Positions 8,044 through 18,300 of a stretch of 64,000 bases of DNA are shown here, piece by piece. Every line of letters begins with the position of its first letter. The first letter of the stretch is position 1. The DNA is taken from the NCBI GenBank assembly GCA_947628795.1, contig CANRBF010000004.1, positions 114,209 through 178,208 of the forward strand, read 5' to 3'. Under the pieces are notes generated by a model. It was not told the origin of the DNA, did no database searches, and saw only the letters and a list, made by a program, of their open reading frames with translations. The DNA is from an uncultured Monoglobus sp. (lineage in GTDB: Bacteria > Bacillota > Clostridia > Monoglobales > Monoglobaceae). Made by a program: the position numbers and the translations under genes.

Positions 8044-8661
8044 ATGGACACAAACGCTATCTACAAAGTGGGCTACGGTCTGTATGTGCTGTCGGCAAAC
8101 GACGGCGGAAAAGACAACGGCTGCATAATAAACACGGTGATGCAGATCACGTCAAACGAGCCGTTTAAGTTTATCATATCGGTCAACAAGGCGAACCTGA
8201 CCCATGACATGATAAAAAACAGCGGCAAGTTCAATGTTTCGATATTGACCGAGGAAACCCCGTTTTCGGTGTTTGAGACCTTCGGCTTCAAAAGCGGCAG
8301 AGACGCCGACAAGTTCTCGGAGATAGACTGCGCGAAAAGAGCCGAAAACAGTCTGCTCTATCTGGATAAATACGCCAACGCGTATTTGTCGTTTGATGTT
8401 ATCGACGCGGTCGACTGCGACACCCACACGATTTTTGTCGCTAAGCTCAGCGACGCGGTATCGCTCTCGAACGGCGAGAGCCTGACATACGCGTACTACC
8501 ACAAGCACATCAAGCCGCAGCCGAAAAAGTCCGAGAAAAAAGTCACGGGCTGGCGCTGCGTTATCTGTGGATATATCTATGATGGAGAGGAGCTTCCGCC
8601 CGATTTTATATGCCCTTGGTGCAAGCACGGCGCCGCTGACTTTGAGAAGATCGAGGCATAA
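8044..8661 (+). CDS. Flavin reductase-rubredoxin fusion (high-molecular-weight rubredoxin type)
   Basis: The second ATG (8044) is used: GGAGG touches the first ATG at 8038 but sits seven bases from this one. The 205-residue protein has an FMN-binding flavin reductase domain (about 1-155; GCIINTVMQITSNEPFKFIISV) joined to a C-terminal rubredoxin (WRCVICGY ... CPWC, about 168-202), with the four cysteines that bind one iron. The layout matches Moorella Hrb, which passes electrons from NADH to the diiron flavoprotein FprA for oxygen or NO reduction. An oxidative-stress role is therefore likely, but no fprA is in the window. Confidence 0.85.
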   Translation: MDTNAIYKVGYGLYVLSANDGGKDNGCIINTVMQITSNEPFKFIISVNKANLTHDMIKNSGKFNVSILTEETPFSVFETFGFKSGRDADKFSEIDCAKRAENSLLYLDKYANAYLSFDVIDAVDCDTHTIFVAKLSDAVSLSNGESLTYAYYHKHIKPQPKKSEKKVTGWRCVICGYIYDGEELPPDFICPWCKHGAADFEKIEA

Positions 8662-8664
8662 AAC

Positions 8665-8698
8665 AAGCAGGAGCATCCGCTCCTGCTTTATTTTTATT
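8665..8698. terminator. Terminator between convergent genes
   Basis: A ten-base-pair stem AAGCAGGAGC / GCTCCTGCTT with a four-base loop, followed by TATTTTTATT on the plus strand. Confidence 0.85.
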
Positions 8699-9809
8699 CA
8701 TTCGAAAACGCTTTCGCGGTCCGCTCCAGAATTTTTCTTATTTCCAGATTCTGGGGACAGGCGGCCTCGCATCTGCCGCATTTCACGCAGTCCTCGGGCC
8801 TACCGCGGTTCGTGGTGTACACCTCGTAGTAAAATCCGCCCTCGCCGTATCTTATCCTTGAGTTGAGGCAGGATATCAAAAGCGGTATCGCTATATCCTT
8901 GGGGCACACGCGGGTGCAGTACTCGCAGCCTGTGCATTGAACCGTCCGCTCATTTTTCAGAATTTCGCAAACTTTTTCCACCGCCTCAAGATCGCGCCCG
9001 CTCAGCGGCTTTAGATCACCGAAAAGCGCGATGTTTTCATCGACCTGCGCCATGTTTGACATGCCCGACAACACAAGGCGCACGCCCTCAAATCCCGCCG
9101 CGTAGCGCAGGGCGTAAGCCGCGGGACTTCCTCCTCCGCCTTCTTTCAAAACGGACTTCGCCTCGTTGGGCAGATTTACAAGCCTGCCGCCCTTTATCGG
9201 CTCCATTACAAACGCGGGCTTTCCGTGTTTTGCGCACATCTCGTAATTCGCGCGGCTGCGTATGCCCGGATTGTCCATATCCAGATAATTCAGCTGTATC
9301 TGCACGACTTCTATCTCGGGGTGCTCGCTCAGTATCACATCAAGGGCGTCCTCGGTATCGTGGAACGAGATGCCTATATGTCGGATCCTGCCTTGCGCTT
9401 TCAGCTTTTTCGCGGCCTCGAACGCGCCCAGCTCGCTGTATTTTTTATAGCTCCTCGACGACAGCGCGTGCATAAGATAAAAGTCAAAATACTCGACGCC
9501 GCAGCTTGCGAGCTGCTTTTCAAACGTCTCGTAAATATCGGCCTCGCTTTTAAAAAACTCGCTTGACAGCTTGTCGCAAAGCACAAAGCTCTCCCGCGGA
9601 TACCTTGACGTGAGGCATTTTTTTAATGATTCCTCGCTCCTGCCGCCGACATAGCCGCGGGCGGTGTCAAAATAATTAAAGCCCGACGACATATATTTGT
9701 CTATCATATCGGCGAACTCGCCGAGGATCACGGCGCCGTTTTTGTCTCTGGGCGGCCGCATGGCGCCGAAGCCCAGGCCGCCCTTTATTTCCTCAAAACA
9801 ATTTTTCAT
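8694..9809 (-). CDS. Aldo/keto reductase with C-terminal 4Fe-4S ferredoxin domain
   Basis: 371 residues. An AKR barrel (about 8-270) with the opening GFGAMRPP, the Asp/Tyr pair of the tetrad in YFDTARGY, and LMHAL for the His. It is followed by two ferredoxin-like cysteine clusters: CTGCEYCTRVCP near 290 and CVKCGRCEAACP near 345. Such ferredoxin-tailed AKRs are common in anaerobes and use the clusters for electron transfer; substrates are unknown. The gene starts five bases after the GH5 stop, so it may be read from that transcript, though no clear Shine-Dalgarno is seen. Confidence 0.88.
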   Translation of the reverse strand: MKNCFEEIKGGLGFGAMRPPRDKNGAVILGEFADMIDKYMSSGFNYFDTARGYVGGRSEESLKKCLTSRYPRESFVLCDKLSSEFFKSEADIYETFEKQLASCGVEYFDFYLMHALSSRSYKKYSELGAFEAAKKLKAQGRIRHIGISFHDTEDALDVILSEHPEIEVVQIQLNYLDMDNPGIRSRANYEMCAKHGKPAFVMEPIKGGRLVNLPNEAKSVLKEGGGGSPAAYALRYAAGFEGVRLVLSGMSNMAQVDENIALFGDLKPLSGRDLEAVEKVCEILKNERTVQCTGCEYCTRVCPKDIAIPLLISCLNSRIRYGEGGFYYEVYTTNRGRPEDCVKCGRCEAACPQNLEIRKILERTAKAFSNE

Positions 9810-9814
9810 AATAC

Positions 9815-12800
9815 TTATTCGCTTATATTGATCTCAAAAACTTCCATTAAGCCGTTGTCGGTTATAGCGGTCACTCTCGCATAACCGGGTTTCAATGCCT
9901 TTATAGGCATAACGCAGGTTCCGTCTCCGGCCGGCAGCTGACCATATGTGCTGTCAAGCATAACCATCGCTTTATTTGATGAGATAAATGAAACGACGGA
10001 TGTAGTATCTGTCGGAGTGACAGCAACTCTAAGCTCACTTGTCTCACCGACTTTCATGTTAAGGCTCTTGTCCGTGACCGCCGATATTGCTGTTGCGGGG
10101 ATGCCCTCATCCACGGTTATAAAGTTCAGGTTTCGGATCGAAAATGTTATGTCTACACGTTTGGGAATGATCTTTTCGGCACTGCCCTCAACGGCCAACG
10201 GATTGACATTGTCAAAATCATTCCATATAAAAGCCTTTGCCGAGCCGCCCTGCGGCATCTCAAGATCAAAGCCGTCAACGCTCAGTTTACCGCCGGAAAT
10301 GTCAGATGCCGCAAGCTGCCTGCTTTCCATATCTTTCAGTATATTATCAGCATCAAAAACAGCGGCTGCAACAATCAATGAATCGATCGCAGGAAATCTC
10401 CGTACATTAGCATTGACCTCTGTGACCTTGCCGTCCTCAATAACTGCGGATGTATTGTCAAAACAAGAATCAACAATATCAAAGTTTATAAGATAGTTTT
10501 TGGTATCGGTGGTTATCTCGTCGCTTCCGACTACCGAGCCTTCCCACGCGTTGAACGGGTCTCCGGTGTCAAGCACAGCGCCGTTCATGGCTGATTTGAA
10601 CTCCTTGTTGGTTATATTAAGAGGTATGCCGTTTACCTTGATCTCGTCATATCGGATCTCGCAGCCGTCGATCGGGCTCTTTGACGCGCTGCCCATGTCA
10701 ACGTCATAATCTTTGATATAGAGCGAGCCGAAGTTTTCTATAGCTTTTATACCAGCCTTTTTGCCCGCGTCGGAAATGTCAGCGTCTAAATCAAACGACA
10801 CCGTGTATTGTCCGTCGCCGTTAATCGCCACGGGCTTGCCGCGCTCGGTTCCGAAATAGCCTTTGTTGTAATAGACATTGGCCGCCACGTTTACCTTTTT
10901 GTCTCCCGCGGGCTCCGAGACGATAACGGGAACAGTCTTTGTATAGCCGGTCTCGGCGGCTATCGTGATATAAGCCGCTCCGGGCGTTATTCCCACGATC
11001 TTGCCCTCGGCGCTGACCGTGGCGACCTTCTCGTTTGAGCTGTAGTAAAGCAGATTTTCGCCGTTATTCGCTTCCGCATCCAGGAACAGATATTTGCCCT
11101 GTGTGACATTATAACTGTCTTGCGAGACAATATCGGTCGCGGGGTTTTCAGACTCTTTGGCGGAGATTATTACCCTTACTCTCGCCGTTGCGGAGCCGCT
11201 TTGAGAAAACGCGGTAACATATGTCGCGCCTATCCTTGCGCCTTGTATCAAGCCGTTGTATACGGTGGCTATGTTATCGTCGTCCGACTTCCAGAGCACA
11301 ACGTCGTTGGTGTTTGAGGGCTGAACCGAGGCGGTGAGCTTCGCGCTTGAGCCGACCTCGATATTAACCTCGCTCTCGGTCGGAATTATCTCGGTTATCG
11401 GAATTATTTCGGGGCCGGAAACTATGTCGGACATGTCAAAGCTCTTGTTCTTGGAGCTCGGCGGCAGGAACATTCCGCGCATCATGGCATCGGTTATGCT
11501 CTTGAACACGGGCTTGCCGCTCTCTCTGTCCCACACGGTGTATACGCCCGTCTCAAACAGCTGCTGACCCGCGCCTCGGCTGTTGTCCCACGCTACGGGC
11601 ACAGTCATTCCGACCTGTCCCGCGCGCGACGCACACTCGTAGGCATACGCTCTGCCTATGTCGTTATAGCCGCTCGGATTTGCGGCGTTAACAACGTTTT
11701 TATAACCGTATTCGCCGAGAATAATGGGCACGTTTCTGAATTTATCATGCGCCTGCTTGATCACATCCGTTGTCGCCTTGGCGCTTCCTATACTTTTATT
11801 CTCGTCGCTCACGTTCCATTCATATGTTCTGCGGCTGGTGTCCTTATAAATATGCTGCGCGAACATCAGACGGTTCTCGGAATTATAGCTGTCAGTCGGA
11901 AGCGCGAATCCGTTGCTCGTGCCCCTGCTCGCGTAATGCGTGACCGCCGCCAGCCAGCGTCTCGAATTATTTGAGCCCGTGGCGCGGACGGTGTTCACAA
12001 ATATCTGATTGAGGTTCATTATTATCGGCGTGTCCTTTGCCTGCGCCGCGGACGAGTTTTTGTCATCGCCCGCCATACAGGTCAGCTCGTTCGCCGACTC
12101 AAATATCAAATGCTCGTCATAATCCTTGAACCGCTCGGCGATATTGCGCCAAACACCCTCGTATTTTTCATAGACAAAATCGATATTGTCCGAAGCCACG
12201 CGGAGCCAGCCGTCCTGCTCGGCGCCGTCATGGTGAATATTTATGATCGCGTACATATCCTGCTCAACACAGTAATCAACTATGTCCTGCACGCGGCTTA
12301 TCCAGCCGTCGTTAATAGCGTAGTTGTTATTATCGTCGATCATGTCGCCCCATGTGACAGGGATCCTGATCGTGTTAAAACCTGCGTCGTGCAGGGCGCG
12401 TATCATCTCTTTGGTTGTGATGTAGGGCTGCCATGAGGTCTCGCTCGGATGGAAACCCGCATGCCCGTCCATGGTGTTGCCCAAATTCCAGCCGACGCCC
12501 ATTTCCTTGACCGTGTCCTCGCCCGAGATAACTCTGAAAGGCTGAGGCTTGCCCGGATCTGCGCTGTCTTTGAACAAAAGCTTCGCTTTCGCTTTTTCCA
12601 AATTATCTCTCGCGGTCTGAAGCTGCGAATCCGAGGCGGAAGAGTTGTTTAAAACTCCCTCGGCGGTCGTGACCGCGCTTTGGAAGGTCTTGAACGATTC
12701 CTCTTGATACTTTGACGCGTCCAAAGCCTTTGAATAGTTTATCGAATACTCAAGCCATCCCCTTATCGTCTCGGGAAGACCGCTCGGCTCGGTCAAAGTG

Positions 12801-13300
12801 CTGTAGCCCGTGAGCTTGACAACAACTCCCTCGGGCGGCTCCGTAAACGAGATGTTTATTCCCATAGCGGAAGCTCCCTCGCCGAGCGACGCTTTCACGT
12901 CGTCGACCGACACGTATGCGGTGTAGGAATCGCCGTCTTTTATCGAGTCGGCGAGAGTTACAAAGTTGTTCGGCCAGCCGCCCCAGTTGGAGTCAAACGG
13001 CTGAAACGTGAAAAGATTGACATTCTCATCCACATCTCCCGTGACCGTATATGTGATCTTTAAATATTTGGCGGCGAGAAAATCCGCTCCCTTACCGCTG
13101 TAGATATAACCTTTGAAATTGTCGCCCGTTCCCGTTTGGTCCGTCGACGAAATGCCGTCTTCCGCCGGGAAAGTGATCGCGGTCTCCTTTAGTTCCGAAA
13201 CGTCGGGCACCTCCGCGGCGGCGCTCGCCGAGGTTATGCCGACAAGTGGCAGAACCATCGCGCAGATTATCGCAAGCGCAAGAATTCGTCTGATCTTCAT
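9815..13300 (-). CDS. Secreted multidomain GH5 endoglucanase-type glycoside hydrolase
   Basis: The start is the ATG at 13300 after GGAGGT; the protein is 1161 residues. It opens with a signal peptide (MKIRRILALAIICAM..., cleavage after SASA near 27). Next come a beta-rich carbohydrate-binding-like region (about 32-168), a FIVAR-type helical segment (190-242), and a GH5 catalytic domain (about 260-635; MGVGWNLGNTMDG). The acid/base Glu is in ANEL (405) and the nucleophile in ILGEYGYK (530). Then two Ig-like Big_2 domains (645-725, 735-810), an unassigned beta domain (815-1060) and a last Big-type domain. No dockerin, SLH or LPXTG is seen, so it is probably released or held by its beta domains. 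It acts on beta-glucan or another plant polysaccharide. Confidence 0.88.
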   Translation of the reverse strand: MKIRRILALAIICAMVLPLVGITSASAAAEVPDVSELKETAITFPAEDGISSTDQTGTGDNFKGYIYSGKGADFLAAKYLKITYTVTGDVDENVNLFTFQPFDSNWGGWPNNFVTLADSIKDGDSYTAYVSVDDVKASLGEGASAMGINISFTEPPEGVVVKLTGYSTLTEPSGLPETIRGWLEYSINYSKALDASKYQEESFKTFQSAVTTAEGVLNNSSASDSQLQTARDNLEKAKAKLLFKDSADPGKPQPFRVISGEDTVKEMGVGWNLGNTMDGHAGFHPSETSWQPYITTKEMIRALHDAGFNTIRIPVTWGDMIDDNNNYAINDGWISRVQDIVDYCVEQDMYAIINIHHDGAEQDGWLRVASDNIDFVYEKYEGVWRNIAERFKDYDEHLIFESANELTCMAGDDKNSSAAQAKDTPIIMNLNQIFVNTVRATGSNNSRRWLAAVTHYASRGTSNGFALPTDSYNSENRLMFAQHIYKDTSRRTYEWNVSDENKSIGSAKATTDVIKQAHDKFRNVPIILGEYGYKNVVNAANPSGYNDIGRAYAYECASRAGQVGMTVPVAWDNSRGAGQQLFETGVYTVWDRESGKPVFKSITDAMMRGMFLPPSSKNKSFDMSDIVSGPEIIPITEIIPTESEVNIEVGSSAKLTASVQPSNTNDVVLWKSDDDNIATVYNGLIQGARIGATYVTAFSQSGSATARVRVIISAKESENPATDIVSQDSYNVTQGKYLFLDAEANNGENLLYYSSNEKVATVSAEGKIVGITPGAAYITIAAETGYTKTVPVIVSEPAGDKKVNVAANVYYNKGYFGTERGKPVAINGDGQYTVSFDLDADISDAGKKAGIKAIENFGSLYIKDYDVDMGSASKSPIDGCEIRYDEIKVNGIPLNITNKEFKSAMNGAVLDTGDPFNAWEGSVVGSDEITTDTKNYLINFDIVDSCFDNTSAVIEDGKVTEVNANVRRFPAIDSLIVAAAVFDADNILKDMESRQLAASDISGGKLSVDGFDLEMPQGGSAKAFIWNDFDNVNPLAVEGSAEKIIPKRVDITFSIRNLNFITVDEGIPATAISAVTDKSLNMKVGETSELRVAVTPTDTTSVVSFISSNKAMVMLDSTYGQLPAGDGTCVMPIKALKPGYARVTAITDNGLMEVFEINISE

Positions 13301-13328
13301 GTGATTTACCTCCAATACTATTATAATT

Positions 13329-13589
13329 TTATAATATTCCAAAAAAGTCATACCATGCGGTAATAATTCTCGCCCGGTTCTGAGCAATATACCGCGCTAT
13401 TTTCTTTAAATCACTCTGCGGTATTTTGCTCTTATTATGCACCAATTCAATTCCATCGGGTTTTATCCAAAATTTTGTTGCGTTTTCAGACTGTTTACCT
13501 TTGCAAACATGCACATGAACAGGTTCATTGTTCTCGTTTGCCCAAAAGAAAAATGAATATCCTAAAAAATCAAGCAAAATTTTAGGCAA
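13329..13589 (-). CDS. DUF4160 domain protein
   Basis: 86 residues starting with TTG, five bases after GGAGG, and overlapping the upstream gene by eight bases. The sequence (FLGYSFFFWANENNEPVHVHVCKGK...AKFWI-like) is the DUF4160 fold, small proteins usually found directly beside a DUF2442 or similar partner and suspected of being toxin-antitoxin-like pairs. The conserved HVHV and the C-terminal NRARIITAWYDFFG are visible. Function unproven. Confidence 0.75.
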   Translation of the reverse strand: MPKILLDFLGYSFFFWANENNEPVHVHVCKGKQSENATKFWIKPDGIELVHNKSKIPQSDLKKIARYIAQNRARIITAWYDFFGIL

Positions 13590-13854
13590 TCATACCACCT
13601 CCGGAACGAGCGAATTCCCAGATAAGCGAATCGTTATCGCGCACGTATTCTTTTAGATCCATGATCTCATCTTCCGAAAAACCGAAAGATTTATATACCG
13701 TGCCGCACGGAAGCTCCATATCAAGAAAGTCAAAACCGTTTTCGTTCGGACGCTCAAAATGAATTTTAATAATTTCAAACCCGTTTTTTTCCTTTACCTC
13801 GCTGTGATTCATAGTTATTCCGGCAACCGTTGAATAATAATAACTCATATTCAT
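13582..13854 (-). CDS. Small partner of the DUF4160 protein, function unknown
   Basis: About 90 residues. The start could be GTG 13857, ATG 13854 or ATG 13848; AAGGAG lies four bases before 13854. The protein has the motif FDFLDMELPCGTVYKSFGFSEDEIMDLKEYVRDN (quoted in part: FSEDEIMDLKEYV). It occupies the place a DUF2442 protein normally has beside DUF4160, but I do not see clear DUF2442 motifs. Translational coupling to the DUF4160 gene suggests that the two act as a pair. Confidence 0.6.
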   Translation of the reverse strand: MNMSYYYSTVAGITMNHSEVKEKNGFEIIKIHFERPNENGFDFLDMELPCGTVYKSFGFSEDEIMDLKEYVRDNDSLIWEFARSGGGMIA

Positions 13855-13870
13855 CACACTCCTTGTTACT

Positions 13871-13899
13871 ATTTTACTAAAAAATCACCAATAATTCAA
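13871..13899 (-). promoter_or_regulatory. Promoter of the DUF4160 gene pair
   Basis: On the minus strand TTGAAT (13899-13894) and TAAAAT (13876-13871) with a 17-base spacer. Confidence 0.65.
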
Positions 13900-13977
13900 G
13901 AGGCATTTACATTTTTATTAATTATTTTACCGCCGTCGCCAACTGTAGTTAAAATTTAAAAATTTTTTAAAAAATTA

Positions 13978-14006
13978 TTGCATTTTCTGTCATGTTCATG
14001 TAAACT
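13978..14006 (+). promoter_or_regulatory. Possible promoter of purD
   Basis: TTGCAT and TAAACT with a 17-base spacer, 48 bases before the purD ATG. The -10 match is weak; the surrounding 120 bases are very AT-rich and show no purine riboswitch. Confidence 0.4.
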
Positions 14007-14053
14007 ATATATTAGTATGTATAAAATTAACTATAGCGAGGAGACTGAATTTT

Positions 14054-15313
14054 ATGAAGGTATTGGTTATCGGCGGCGGCGGCAGAGAGCATGCTATCGT
14101 GTGGAAGCTCGCGCAGAGCGATAAGGTCAGCAAAATATACTGCGCGCCCGGCAACGGCGGCATATCCGAGCTTGCCGAATGTGTGGACATCGGCGTTATG
14201 GATTTTGATAAGCAGACCGCTTTTGCCAAGAAAAACGAGATAGATCTGACGGTGGTCGCTCCCGACGATCCTCTGGCCGCGGGCGCGGTGGACGCGTTTA
14301 AGGCCGCGGGTCTCAGAGCCTTCGGTCCCGACAAGGCGGCGGCCATAATCGAGGGCAGCAAGGCGTTTTCTAAGGATTTGATGAAAAAATACGGAATACC
14401 CACCGCGGCATACGAAACATTTGACAACAGTGCGGCGGCGATCGACTATATAAAATCGCAGAACAAATTCCCGGTCGTTGTCAAGGCTGACGGACTGGCG
14501 CTCGGCAAAGGCGTTATAATCGCCAAAACTCTCGACGAGGCCGAGACAGCCGTTCATGACATCATGGACGACAAGATCTTCGGAGCCGCGGGCGGCAAGG
14601 TAGTTATCGAGGAATTTTTGACAGGCCCCGAGATCTCGGTGCTGGCATTCACCGACGGCAAGACCATGAAGCCCATGGTATCGGCGCAGGACCACAAGCG
14701 CGCTTATGACAACGACGAGGGTCCCAACACAGGCGGAATGGGCACGTTCTCGCCCAGCCGCGTCTACACCCCCGAGGTTGCCGATGAATGCATGAACAAC
14801 ATATTCCTGCCCACAATGAAAGCAATGAACGCCGAGGACAGAACGTTTAAGGGCGTACTGTACTTCGGCCTCATGAAAACGGCGGACGGCGTTAAGGTTA
14901 TCGAATATAACTGCCGCTTCGGCGACCCCGAGACTCAGGTAGTTCTGCCGAGGCTCAAGACCGATCTGTTTGACATAATGAACGCGGTCGTTGACGAAAG
15001 GCTCGCCGACATCGAGATCGAGTGGTCGGACGAGGCTTGCGTATGCGTGGTTATGGCGTCGGGCGGATATCCCAAGTCGTACCAAAAGGGCTATAAGATC
15101 GACGGTATCAAGCAGGCCGAGAGTCTGGGCGCAACGGTTTTCCACGCGGGAACCAAGCTCGACGGTACCGACGTACTGACAAACGGCGGCAGGGTGCTGG
15201 GCGTGACCGCTACGGGCGAAGACCTTGACGAAGCGATAAAAAAGGCGTATGAATATGTTGACGTTATCAGCTTTAAGGACGCCCACTTCAGACATGATAT
15301 AGGAATTAAATAA
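14054..15313 (+). CDS. purD: Phosphoribosylamine-glycine ligase (GARS)
   Basis: 419 residues, usual length. It opens MKVLVIGGGGREHAIVWKL, followed by the ATP-grasp lid and core (KADGLALGKGVIIA, GPEISVLAFTDG, DHKRAYDNDEGPNTGGMG) and the metal-binding NCRFGDPETQ near residue 290. The enzyme joins glycine to phosphoribosylamine in step two of purine synthesis. GAGGAG precedes the ATG. carB begins 31 bases downstream on the same strand without a terminator between, so an operon is likely. No other pur genes are in the window. Confidence 0.96.
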   Translation: MKVLVIGGGGREHAIVWKLAQSDKVSKIYCAPGNGGISELAECVDIGVMDFDKQTAFAKKNEIDLTVVAPDDPLAAGAVDAFKAAGLRAFGPDKAAAIIEGSKAFSKDLMKKYGIPTAAYETFDNSAAAIDYIKSQNKFPVVVKADGLALGKGVIIAKTLDEAETAVHDIMDDKIFGAAGGKVVIEEFLTGPEISVLAFTDGKTMKPMVSAQDHKRAYDNDEGPNTGGMGTFSPSRVYTPEVADECMNNIFLPTMKAMNAEDRTFKGVLYFGLMKTADGVKVIEYNCRFGDPETQVVLPRLKTDLFDIMNAVVDERLADIEIEWSDEACVCVVMASGGYPKSYQKGYKIDGIKQAESLGATVFHAGTKLDGTDVLTNGGRVLGVTATGEDLDEAIKKAYEYVDVISFKDAHFRHDIGIK

Positions 15314-15344
15314 TTTTGCATTAACATAAAGGAGAAAGCTATCT

Positions 15345-18300
15345 ATGGAAAAACTTAAAAAACGCGAAGATATACATAAGGTGCTGATCATCGGCTCGGG
15401 TCCGATAATCATCGGCCAGGCATGCGAGTTCGACTATTCGGGAACTCAGGCCTGCAAGGCGCTGAGAAAGCTGGGCTATGAGATCGTGCTTGTTAACTCA
15501 AACCCCGCCACGATCATGACCGACCCCGAGACCGCCGACGTTACCTATATCGAGCCCCTCAATCTTGAGCGGCTCACGCAGATCATAGAAAAAGAGCGCC
15601 CCGACGCGCTGCTGCCTAACTTAGGCGGACAGTCGGGCCTCAACCTCTGCTCCGAGCTTGCGAAGGCGGGCGTGCTCGACAAGTACGGCGTGAAGGTTAT
15701 CGGCGTGCAGGTCGACGCTATCGACCGCGGCGAGGATAGGATCGAGTTTAAGAACACAATGAATTCCCTCGGCATAGAGATGGCGCGCAGCGAGGTCGCC
15801 TATTCGGTTGAAGAAGCGCTGAAGATAGCCGATGAGCTGGGTTATCCCGTTGTATTAAGACCCGCCTACACCATGGGCGGCGCGGGCGGCGGCCTGGTTT
15901 ACAACACCGAAGAGCTTAAAGTCGTGTGCGCCAGAGGCCTGCAGGCCAGTCTTGTGGGACAGGTTCTGGTCGAGGAATCGGTTCTCGGCTGGGAGGAGCT
16001 GGAGCTTGAGGTCGTGCGCGACGCGGCGGGCAATATGATAACCGTATGCTTTATCGAAAACATTGACCCGCTGGGCGTTCACACGGGCGACTCATTCTGC
16101 TCGGCGCCCATGTTGACAATACCCGAGGACGTTCAGGCCGAGCTTCAAAGGCAGGCCTACAAGATAGTCGAGGCCATTCAGGTCATCGGCGGCACAAACG
16201 TTCAGTTCGCCAGAAACCCCGAGGACGGCAGGATCATAGTTATAGAGATCAACCCCAGAACGTCGCGCTCGTCGGCTTTGGCGTCAAAGGCGACAGGCTT
16301 CCCGATCGCTCTGGTGTCGGCCATGCTGGCGTCGGGTCTTAATCTCAGCGACATTCCCTGCGGAAAATACGGCACGCTTGACAAATACTATCCCGACGGC
16401 GACTATGTTGTTATCAAGTTTGCGCGATGGGCGTTTGAAAAATTCAAGGGCGCCGAGGACAAGCTCGGCACGCAGATGCGCGCCGTAGGCGAGGTAATGA
16501 GCATAGGCAAGACATACAAAGAGGCGTTCCAGAAAGCGATACGCAGCCTTGAGATCGGCAGATACGGTCTCGGCGGCGCCAAGGACTTCGGCGAAAAGAC
16601 CAAGGAGCAGCTTTTAAAAATGCTCAAAACTCCCACCAGCGAGCGCCAGTTCATTATGTACGAGGCGCTGCGCAAGGGCGCGGAGGTCGAGGAAATATAC
16701 CAAATCACAAAGATCAAGCACTACTTCATCGAGCAGATGAAAGAGCTTGTCAAGGAAGAGGAAAGCCTCAAACAGTATAAGGGCAGCGTTCCCCCGACCG
16801 AGGCTCTCAAGACGGCCAAGCAGGACGGATTCTCGGACAGATATTTGTGCGAGCTTTTGGACGTGCCCGAGGAAGACATAAGAAACGCCAGGATCGCCGC
16901 GGGCATTACCGAGGCGTGGGAAGGCGTGCACGTGAGCGGCACGCAGGATTCCGCCTACTACTATTCATCCTACAACATGAAGGACGAGAGCAAGGTGAAT
17001 ACCGACAAGCCCAAGATCATGATCCTTGGCGGCGGCCCCAACAGAATAGGACAGGGCATCGAGTTTGACTACTGCTGCGTTCACGCAGCCATTGCGCTCA
17101 AAAAGTTGGGCTTTGAGACGATCATAGTCAACTGCAACCCCGAGACGGTCTCGACCGACTACGACACCTCGGACAAGCTGTATTTTGAGCCCTTGACCCT
17201 TGAGGACGTGCTGAGCATACACGAGAAGGAAAGGCCTGTGGGCGTTATCGCTCAATTCGGCGGACAGACGCCTCTGAACTTAGCGGCGGAGCTCAAGAAA
17301 AACGGCGTGAATATTCTGGGTACGACCCCCGAGACCATAGACCTTGCCGAGGACAGAGACCTGTTCCGCGCTATGATGGACAAGCTGGGCATACCGATGC
17401 CCCAGTCGGGAATGGCGGTCAACGTGGACGAAGCTATCGCGATCGCCAAGGAGATCGGATATCCCGTTATGGTGCGCCCCTCATACGTTCTGGGCGGACG
17501 CGGCATGGAGGTAGTGCACGATGAGGAAAGCCTGCGCGTCTACATGGCGGCTGCCGTCGGCGTGACGCCCGACAGACCGATACTGATCGACAGATTCCTG
17601 AACCACGCCATGGAGTGCGAGGCTGACGCCATCAGCGACGGCGAGAACGTGTTCGTGCCCGCAGTTATGGAGCATATCGAGCTTGCGGGAATCCACTCGG
17701 GAGACTCGGCGTGCATCCTGCCATCGATGAACATACCCGAAAAGCATGTCAAAACAATTAAAGAATACACGGCTAAAATCGCGCGTGAGATGAACGTGCG
17801 CGGACTGATGAATATGCAGTACGCCATTGAAGACGATGTGGTTTACGTTCTGGAGGCCAACCCGAGAGCGTCAAGGACCGTGCCGCTGGTTTCAAAGGTG
17901 TGCAACATACGCATGGTACCGCTCGCCACGGACATCATAACCGCGCCTCTGACGGGCAGGAAGTCGCCCGTTCCGGAGCTTAAAGAAAAGAAGATACCCC
18001 ACTACGGCGTTAAAGAGGCGGTGTTCCCGTTCAACATGTTCCAGGAGGTCGACCCCGTGCTCGGACCCGAGATGCGCTCTACCGGCGAGGTCCTCGGCAT
18101 GGCGCCCACCTTCGGCGAGGCGTTCCTCAAAGCGCAGGAGGCCACACAGATCAAATTCCCCACAAGCGGCAAGATGCTTATCAGCGTCAACGACCGTGAC
18201 AAGGACGAGCTTGTGGAAGTGGCGCAGGGCTTTAAGGACTGCGGCTTTGACATAGTGGCCACCGAGGGCACCGGAAAAATGCTGCGCGACAACGGCATAG

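Noticed and set aside
14027..15412. Minus-strand open frame of about 460 codons over purD
   Set aside because: Antisense shadow of purD in GC-rich sequence; no domain and no start signal.
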